Of a DNA stretch of 64,000 nt, positions 56,395-64,000 are shown piece after piece. The position numbers were made by a program, and so were the translations under genes. The stretch is from Achatina immaculata (lineage: Eukaryota; Mollusca; Gastropoda; Stylommatophora; Achatinidae): NCBI GenBank assembly GCA_009760885.1, contig CM019713.1, positions 21,336,427 through 21,400,426 of the forward strand. Reading direction: 5' to 3'. The notes beneath the pieces are model-generated. The model had not been told where the DNA came from and did no database searches. It worked only from the letters and a program-made list of their open reading frames with translations. Position 1 is the stretch's first letter, and the number at the start of each line of letters is the position of its first letter.

Positions 56395-57127
56395 AAGAAA
56401 AATGTTGCTTGCCGGTTTGTACCACGTGCGTTGTCTGATGACCAAAAACATTAACGTGTTGAGTACACAAAAGACATCATCAAAACATGTCGCAAAATAA
56501 ACATTTCTTAAATTTGATTGTTACAGACGATAAAACATGGATTTTCCTCTGTGATCCCACAACTAAAAGCCAAAGTGCTCAATGTCAGCCATCATCATCA
56601 CCAAAGGGCAAAACAATTCGTCTTCAAAAGTCGAAAATGAAGACAATGTTGGTGTGCTTCTACAACAGCAAAGGAGTTATTCACAAATAATTTATTCCAG
56701 AAGGACAGACTATCACTGCAAAAGTTTCTTTAAGTATTTTGAAACGCCTATTGAAAAGGATTCTCCGAGTCCGACCCAAGTATTCAACACCTGGCAGTTC
56801 TTTCTTTCTTCGTGATAATGCACCGGCTCACCGGGCGGTAGCTGTACAGGAATTTTTGGCCAAAAAACAATGTGTGTTCTCAACTATCCACCCTATTCCC
56901 TAGATTTGTCTCCCTGCGATTATTTTCTATTCCCAAAATTAAATTTACCGTTGCAAGGACGCTTCTTTGATGATAGTGATGCTATTCAAAGGGACGTAAC
57001 ATCGAGTTTAAGGGCCATACCAACAGAAGAACTGCAGAGGTCGTTTCAGTGTTTGTTAGATCGTACACTCGCTGTATCAGTGCACAAGGGGCTTACTTTG
57101 AATAAAATACAGGTTATATCTTCATCC
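56395..57127 (+). pseudogene. mariner transposase catalytic region, broken
   Basis: The plus strand, over three frames, gives CRFVPRALSDDQKH, a stop, YTKDIIKTCRK, then IVTDDKTWIFLCDPTTKSQS (first catalytic Asp), MLVCFYNSKGVIHK, a stop, FIPEGQTITAKV, then SFFLRDNAPAHRAVAVQEFL (second Asp). A frameshift near 56870 leads to VLNYPPYSLDLSPCDYFLFP (third Asp, about 34 residues after the second) and FFDDSDAIQRDVTS. All three catalytic Asp are kept, but two or more stops and a frameshift inactivate it. The DNA-binding part is absent. The right end is cut by a LINE A 5' junction. Confidence 0.85.
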
Positions 57128-58722
57128 AAAAGAAGTGATAAACCTTGAAACCGACTTACCAGCCCAACTAAATGTCAACCTAGGTGAAATTACATTGCAT
57201 GAAATTGAAACAGCAGTGAATTTAATGGCTAACAACAAAACTGCAGGTGAAGATGAAATAAACCGGAAATGTTAAAAGCTATCAATAGTGACAACATAAG
57301 ACAACTACGGAGAATGTTTAATAAGATTTGGAAAGAAGAAAAGGTCCCTTCTAAATGGAAAAAACGAATCATTATTAACATACCAAAAAAAGGCAACTTT
57401 AGTGACTGTAACAACTGGAGAGGAGTAACCTTAATATCAGTTGTGTCAAAAGCATTTTGCAAGGTCATTTTGAATATACTTAAAGATATAGTGGATACCG
57501 CAATGAGAGAAGACCAAGTAGGATTTTGAAAGGGGAGAAGCTGTCTCGACCAGATCGTTACTCTAAGAATAATACTTGAAGAACATATTGAAAAGCAGAA
57601 ACCATTAATACTGAACTTCATAGACTTTAAAAAGGCATTTGATAGCATACACAGAGATTCTTTGTGGAGAATTTTAAGTTTATATGGAATACCGTCTAAA
57701 ACTGTCAGCATTATTAAGGATTTCTACGATGGATATGTTTGTGCAGTCAAGACAGAAGAAGGGATGAGTGAATGGTTCCAGTTATTGAAACAGGCGTGAA
57801 ACAAGGATGTGTACTGCTTCTTTTGCCTTTTGGAATTGCAATAGACTTCATAATAAAAAAATGCTGCACAGGTAACACAGGTATTGACTGGGTACATGGG
57901 ACCCAATTAGAAGATCTTGATTTTGCTGATGACATAACTTATATTAGTAACAATGTGAATTCCATGCAAGAAAAAACAGATACCCTGTCTTCAATGGCTA
58001 GCAAAATAGGACTTGAAATTAACAAGGACAAAACAAAAATAATGAAAATTCCTCTCAATCAAAATGGAAAAATACACGTAGAAGGGACAGATATTGAAGA
58101 AGTCAATCAATCTGCATACCTTGGCAGCTACATAAACCAGGATGGTGACACCATAACGGAAGTTAGAATTAGAATTGCAAAAGCAGCATCGATCTTCAAG
58201 AATCATGAGAACATATGGCATTTAAAAGTTATTATCACAAAAACCAAGTTAAGACTATTCAATTCTAATGTTATATCCACCATCATTTATGCACATGAAA
58301 GCTGGAAATCAACTAAAGATATAGACAAGAAATTAGACTCTTGAAAACAAATGCCTGAGGCAAATACTCGGCATCAAGTGGAACGAATTCAAGAAAAATG
58401 CAGAGATAAGACAGATGACTAACAACAACCAGTCTCATGAGTGATCGGGAAAAGGAGATGGACATATGTTGGTCACATGATGAGAAGAAATGATCAGAGA
58501 ATCCCAAAACAAGCTATCAAGTGGAACACAACAGGCCAAAGAAAAAGAGGCAGACCACGTGAAACTCTAAAGAGGACATTGTTAAGAGAGGCCAAATTAA
58601 TAGGCATAAAATCCCTTGATGAGGTTGAAAGACTCGCCGAAGACAGGAAAAATTGGCGAACTACCTTGCGAGCCCTATGTAATGTTTAACGGCACGAGAA
58701 GGATATAAGATATAAGACTATT
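57128..58722 (+). pseudogene. RTE-like LINE (family A), RT to 3' end, copy 5
   Basis: Starts at the same point as KELINLETDLPAPQLN in copy 3 and continues to the 3' end. Blocks: EITLHEIETAVNLMANNKTA, EKVPSKWKKRIIINIPKKGN (57269-57529), FIDFKKAFDSIHRDSLWRIL, GVKQGCVLLLLPF, EDLDFADDITYIS (catalytic box near 57918), QSAYLGSYINQDGDT, then 58441-58689 RRWTYVGHMMRRNDQRIPKQ to RALCNV. Frame changes occur near 57270, 57530, 57770, 58345 and 58420. The 3' end is GGATATAAGATATAAG. Endonuclease is missing (5' truncation). Confidence 0.9.
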
Positions 58723-58974
58723 GCTTATTTTATTTTTTATGTAATTAGTCTCATTACTTAATTGTCTGAGCTTGTAGATCCATGACTTAATTGTCTGAGC
58801 TTGTAGATCCATAACAGTTGAATACACAAACCTACGACTATAGTGATTCCTACACTGTAACAGTATTGATATTCGTCAGTCAATACATATGTAGTGGCAT
58901 ACTTCCAGAGACAGTCTCACAGTCACGACGCTGTTATGCTTCGTGGCATTTGCATGCCTCGGTAGAGTTCTAAT
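58723..58974. other. spacer with a 34-bp direct repeat
   Basis: CTTAATTGTCTGAGCTTGTA plus GATCCAT occurs twice at 58755-58815. No gene is seen. Confidence 0.5.
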
Positions 58975-59382
58975 GCCTTCACATTTCTAGACCACTACAG
59001 CAATCACATTTATAGACCACTACAGCAATCATATTTCTAGACCACTACAGCAATCACATTTCTAGACCACTACAGCAATCACATTTCTAGACCACTACAG
59101 CAATCATATTTCTAGACCACTACAGCACTCATATTTCTAGACCACTACAGCAATCACATTTCTAGACCACTACAGCAATCACATTTCTAGACCACTACAG
59201 CAATCACATTTATAGACCACTACAGCAATCATATTTCTAGACCACTACAGCAATCATATTCCTAGACCACTACAGCAATCACATTTCTAGACCACTACAG
59301 CAATCATATTTCTAGACCACTACAGCAATCACATTTCTAGACAACTACAGCAATCATATTTCTAGACCACTACAGCAATGTG
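58975..59382. repeat. minisatellite, 25-bp unit
   Basis: About 16 copies of CTAGACCACTACAGCAATCA followed by CATTT or TATTT. Confidence 0.97.
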
Positions 59383-59999
59383 ATGTATGGAGGCCTTCAC
59401 ATCTCCTCCTTACCTTAGTTTTCCCTAGGAAACTATAGGTACACATTTCTTGGAGCTGGGTTGTGTCCCTTGACTCTCTAGGAGCTGTCACTTCGGTGAG
59501 ATGACTTAACAAGGCAGTGTCACATGACGTAACAAGACAGTGTCACATAACTTAACAAGACAGTGTCACATAACTTAACAAGACAGTGTCACACTCAAAA
59601 CACCTTCAAACGATTCCCTGTTGATATACACTTGACAGAACACAGGCAAGATATCTCAAGGAGTACAGATGAAAATAAGTGACTTAATTTGTCCACACTT
59701 AGATAACAAACCACTGCATTCAGTCAAAATAACAAAGTCATTTAATGGTGGAACCACATGAAGAAGTTCAGAATTATATGATAAGACATATCAAACTTCT
59801 GGTGGCAACACAAATAAAACAAATTCCACTGGCAGGAAATACATTAGCCATCCGGGCTCAACAGATGTGCAGAAAGCGTCTAGAGACATGGTTGCCTTTT
59901 TCTCTCTCAAACAACAATTAGCAACTCTAGGAAAACTGCACTACATCCTGACAACGTTAGACGCAGAGCCAGACTAACTAAACAACCACAGCTATCAGA
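59383..59999. other. mostly unique sequence, short repeat at 59505-59595
   Basis: Four copies of AACAAGACAGTGTCACATAA. The rest is not recognised, and no splice-bounded open frame stands out. Confidence 0.45.
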
Positions 60000-60417
60000 C
60001 TTCCACAAACCACGCTCAGTCATCAACAAGAAATTCTGCAGTAGATTATATTTACTCTCAGTCATCAACAAGAAATCCTGCAGTAGATTATATTTACTCT
60101 CAGTCATCAACAAGAAATTCTGCAGTAGATTATATTTACTCTCAGTCATCAACAAGAAATCCTGCAGTAGATTATATTTACTCTCAGTCATCAACAAGAA
60201 ATCCTGCAGTAGATTATATTTACTCTCAGTCATCAACAAGAAATTCTGTAGTAGATCATATTTACTCTCAGTCATCAACAAGAAATCCTGTAGTAGATCA
60301 TATTCACTCTCAGTCATCAACACGTAATCCTGCAGTATATCATATTCACTCTCAGTCATCAACACGAAATCCTGTAGTAGATCATATTTTACTCTCAGTC
60401 ATCAACACGAAATCCTG
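60000..60417. repeat. minisatellite, 42-bp unit
   Basis: About ten copies of CTCAGTCATCAACAAGAAAT then CCTGCAGTAGATTATATTTA. The unit is 14 codons, so a minus frame repeats SKYNLLQDFLLMTE. The right end carries older variants (CACGAAATCC). Confidence 0.95.
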
Positions 60418-61084
60418 GAAGAAAACTTTAGATATATATATATTCTATGTGGAAGAAAACTTTAGATTGATAACTTCTATATGGAAGAAACCTTTAGATT
60501 GACAACTTTTGTATGGAAGAAAATTTTAGATTGATAACTTATGTGTGGAAGAAAACTTTAGATAGATAACTTTTATATGGAAGAAAACTTTATATAAATA
60601 ACATCTATATGCAAGAAAACATAAGATTGATAACTTCTATATGGAAGAAAAATTTGACTGATAACTTCTATATGGAAGAAAATCTTAGACTGATAACTTC
60701 TGTGTGGAAGAAAATTTTCGATAGATAACTTATATATGGAAGAAAACTTTAGATAGATAACTTCTATATGTAAAAAACTTTAGATAGATAAATTCTGTGT
60801 GGAAATAAACTTTAGATAGATAACTTATATGTCAAAGAAAACTTTAGATAGATAACTTCTATATGGAAGAAAACGTTACACTGGTAACTTCATATTATAT
60901 TGATAATTTATTTGTCGAGGGAACATTAGATTGATTTTTGTGTGTGGAGGAGAACATTACATTGATACCTTCATCATGGAAGTAAACATTAGATTGATAA
61001 CTTCAGCTTGGAAGTAAACATTAGATTAATAACTTCAGCATGGAAGTAAACACTGGGTTGATACCTTCAGCGTGGAAGAAAGGA
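60418..61084. repeat. diverged minisatellite, about 32-bp unit, left arm
   Basis: About 20 copies of GATAACTTCTATATGGAAGA then AAACTTTAGATT, much more diverged than the other arrays. Confidence 0.9.
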
Positions 61085-61431
61085 ATGAATGAATGAATGA
61101 TCTTTATTTTTAAAGGGTGAAGAATTGGGTACGCAGGCCTGTATTACATTCTGCCCTTCATCACTCCATCTTTCATTCTTCCTATACACTAGATTTAATA
61201 CAAGTATACAAATTACATTAGGAAAAGACATATCAAAAGAGTGTAAGATTAAACTATTACTTTCAGAGTAAAGGAGAAGTAATTAACCTTATAGAATTGT
61301 TATCACACACGCATAAACACACACACATACAGACATATACATAAACAAAAATATTTTTTCAGTACAGATCTTCTAACATATATTTTTTAACAAACATTAA
61401 AATAATTTCTAACAACATCTAAGAAGTTACA
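61085..61431 (-). mobile_element. LINE family F 3' end inserted in a minisatellite
   Basis: Minus-strand family F 3' UTR: the tail GAATGAATGAATGA at 61085, then the complement of GGCCTGCGTACCC, AAAGATGGAGTGATGAAGGG, and T/A-rich sequence up to ATTATTTTAATGTTTGTTA near 61405. It closely follows the 3' UTR of the copy at 48645-50465. The diverged 32-bp array continues on both sides. Confidence 0.9.
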
Positions 61432-61871
61432 ATGGAAGCAAACATTAGATTAATAGCTTCAGCATGGAAGTAAACATTAGATTGATAACTTCTATATGAA
61501 AGAAAAATTTATCATATGGAAGAAAACTTGAGTCTAAGGTTTTTCTTCACTTGAAAGTTATCACCAGATAACTCTCAGAAGTTATCACCCAGACAACTCT
61601 CAGAAGTTATCACCCAGACAACTCTCGGAAGTTATTACCTAGAAAATTCTTGGAAGTTATTTCCTAGATAACTTTTGGAAGTTTTTATCTAGATAACTCA
61701 TGAAACTTATCACCCAGATAACTTCAATGTGAATAAAAATCTTAGATTCAAAGATTATGTGAAAAAAACTTTACATTGATAATTTTTATGTGGAATAAAA
61801 CTTTTGAATAGTGATATGTAGGTGGAAGAAAATTTTAGATAGATAATTTTCATGTAGATGAACACTTTAAA
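61432..61871. repeat. diverged minisatellite, right arm, with a 25-bp subarray
   Basis: More GATAACTT..ATATGGAAG units. At about 61553-61705 there is a subarray of about six copies of AAGTTATCACCCAGACAACT then CTCGG. Confidence 0.85.
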
Positions 61872-64000
61872 GTGATAACTTTTATGAGTAAGAATAGATT
61901 GATAACTTTTATGAATAAGAATAGATTGATAACTTTTATGAATAAGAATAGATTGATAACTTTTATGAGTAAGAATAGATTGATAACTTTTATGAGTAAA
62001 AATAGATTGATAACTTTTATGAGTAAGAATAGATTGATAACTTTTATGAGTAAGAATAGATTGGTAACTTTTATGAGTAAGAATAGATTGATAACTTTTA
62101 TGAGTAAAAATAGATTGATAACTTTTATGAGTAAGAATAGATTGATAACTTTTATGAGTAAGAATAGATTGATAACTTTTATGAGCAAGAATAGATTGAT
62201 AACTTTTATGAGTAAGAATAGATTGATAACTTTTATGAGTAAGAATAGATTGATAACTTTTATGAGTAAGAATAGATTGGTAACTTTTATGAGTAAGAAT
62301 AGATTGATAACTGTTATGAGTAAAAATAGATTGATAACTTTTATGAGTAAGAATAGATTGATAACTTTTATGAGTAAGAATAGATTGATAACTGTTATGA
62401 GTAAAATAGATTGATAACTGTTATGAGAAAATAGATTGATAACTGTTATGAGTAAAAATAGATTGATAACTGTTATGAGTAAAAATAGATTGATAACTTT
62501 TATGAGTAAGAATAGATTGATAACTTTTATGAGTAAGAATAGATTGATAACTTTTATGAGTAAGAATAGATTGATAACTTTTATGAGTAAGAATAGATTG
62601 ATAACTTTTATGAGTAAGAATAGATTGATAACTTTTATGAGTAAAAATAGATTGATAACTTTTATGAGTAAGAATAGATTGATAAGAATAGATTGATAAC
62701 TTTTATGAGTAAGAATAGATTGATAAGAATAGATTGATAACTTTTATGAGTAAGAATAGATTGATAAGAATAGATTGATAACTTTTATGAGTAAGAATAG
62801 ATTGATAACTTTTATGAGTAAGAATAGATTGATAACTTTTATGAGTAAAAATAGATTGATAACTTTTATGAGTAAGAATAGATTGATAACTTTTATGAGT
62901 AAGAATAGATTGATAACTTTTATGAGTAAGAATAGATTGATAACTTTTATGAGTAAAAATAGATTGATAACTTTTATGAGTAAGAATAGATTGATAACTT
63001 TTATGAGTAAGAATAGATTGATAACTTTTATGAGTAAGAATAGATTGATAACTTTTATGAGTAAAAATAGATTGATAACTTTTATGAGTAAGAATAGATT
63101 GATAACTGTTATGAGTAAAAATAGATTGATAACTTTTATGAGTAAGAATAGATTGATAACTTTTATGAGTAAGAATAGATTGATAACTGTTATGAGTAAA
63201 ATAGATTGATAACTGTTATGAGAAAATAGATTGATAACTGTTATGAGTAAAAATAGATTGATAACTGTTATGAGTAAAAATAGATTGATAACTTTTATGA
63301 GTAAGAATAGATTGATAACTTTTATGAGTAAGAATAGATTGATAACTTTTATGAGTAAGAATAGATTGATAACTTTTATGAGTAAGAATAGATTGATAAC
63401 TTTTATGAGTAAGAATAGATTGATAACTTTTATGAGTAAAAATAGATTGATAACTTTTATGAGTAAGAATAGATTGATAAGAATAGATTGATAACTTTTA
63501 TGAGTAAGAATAGATTGATAAGAATAGATTGATAACTTTTATGAGTAAGAATAGATTGATAAGAATAGATTGATAACTTTTATGAGTAAGAATAGATTGA
63601 TAACTTTTATGAGTAAGAATAGATTGATAACTTTTATGAGTAAAAATAGATTGATAACTTTTATGAGTAAGAATAGATTGATAACTTTTATGAGTAAGAA
63701 TAGATTGATAACTTTTATGAGTAAGAATAGATTGATAACTTTTATGAGTAAAAATAGATTGATAACTTTTATGAGTAAGAATAGATTGATAACTTTTATG
63801 AGTAAGAATAGATTGATAACTTTTATGAGTAAGAATAGATTGATAACTTTTATGAGTAAAAATAGATTGATAACTTTTATGAGTAAGAATAGATTGATAA
63901 GAATAGATTGATAACTTTTATGAGTAAGAATAGATTGATAACTTTTATGAGTAAGAATAGATTGATAAGAATAGATTGATAACTTTTATGAGTAAGAATA
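61872..64000. repeat. minisatellite, 27-bp unit, runs off right edge
   Basis: About 78 copies of GATAACTTTTATGAGTAAGA then ATAGATT, with G/A, T/G and a short GATAAGAATAGATT variant. The 27-bp unit equals nine codons, so LITFMSKNR repeats fill long frames. A block with rare units (GAGTAAAATAGATTG, GAGAAAATAGATTG) recurs at exactly 795 bp (62401 and 63196). Confidence 0.98.

Noticed and set aside
61872..64000. LITFMSKNR repeat protein
   Set aside because: 27-bp minisatellite; many breaks restore the same frame only because the unit is nine codons.
1..64000. Integrated virus or bacterial insertion
   Set aside because: No capsid, envelope or phage-like genes; all reverse transcriptases group with non-LTR or Penelope-like elements by their motifs.

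Overview
This is a repeat-saturated stretch of an animal nuclear genome. It has introns with GT/AG splice sites, large non-coding spans, several classes of eukaryotic transposon and very many minisatellites, and nothing prokaryotic. The mix (RTE-like and CR1/Jockey-like LINEs, Penelope-like elements, mariners, a Helitron, a hAT-like MITE and a tRNA-headed SINE) fits an invertebrate, perhaps a mollusc or another lophotrochozoan. The species cannot be fixed from the sequence alone.

Host genes. The best-supported gene is a Beclin-1 (ATG6) homologue on the minus strand. Coding exon 1 (29107-29254) carries the conserved N-terminal cysteine-pair motif and is followed by a GT donor. Two small candidate exons, 20524-20579 and 11362-11411, continue it in compatible phase. 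Introns of about 8.5 and 9.1 kb are filled with repeats, and the rest of the gene should lie left of the window. A perfect CRE palindrome and an ETS site lie just upstream of the start codon. A second candidate exon, on the minus strand at 54245-54358, encodes a six-cysteine peptide with cystine-knot-like spacing. A weaker candidate plus-strand exon lies at 47748-47874.

Layout. 1-5 kb: decayed LINE, SINE and mariner pieces. 5-10.4 kb: three minisatellites, a mariner fragment and a 1.7-kb tRNA-headed retroelement. 11-29.3 kb: Beclin-1 exons with introns holding 35-, 43- and 39-bp arrays (the 43-bp array is about 5 kb), two Penelope-like copies and an almost full-length RTE-like LINE. 29.8-34.5 kb: CT repeats, then a 4.2-kb C-rich 29-bp array. 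34.5-38.8 kb: a mosaic of LINE fragments including an 847-bp tandem duplication. 39-47.6 kb: a Helitron remnant and a run of minisatellites. 47.9-52 kb: a 33-bp array split by a LINE with an open reverse transcriptase frame, then a 55-bp array. 52.2-58.7 kb: a deleted mariner, a CT array, the cysteine-rich exon, a Penelope-like copy with inverted ends and a nested MITE, and mariner and LINE fragments. 59-64 kb: more minisatellites, ending in a 27-bp array that runs off the window.

By my own boundary estimates about 25-26 kb (roughly 40%) is tandem repeat, in more than 25 unrelated families. Many long open frames here come from repeat units without stops and are not genes. I found no convincing novel biochemical system. 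The most unusual things are the tandem-repeat density, several higher-order repeats, the long tRNA-headed element with its short derivative, and a minisatellite that resembles expanded Helitron terminal sequence.
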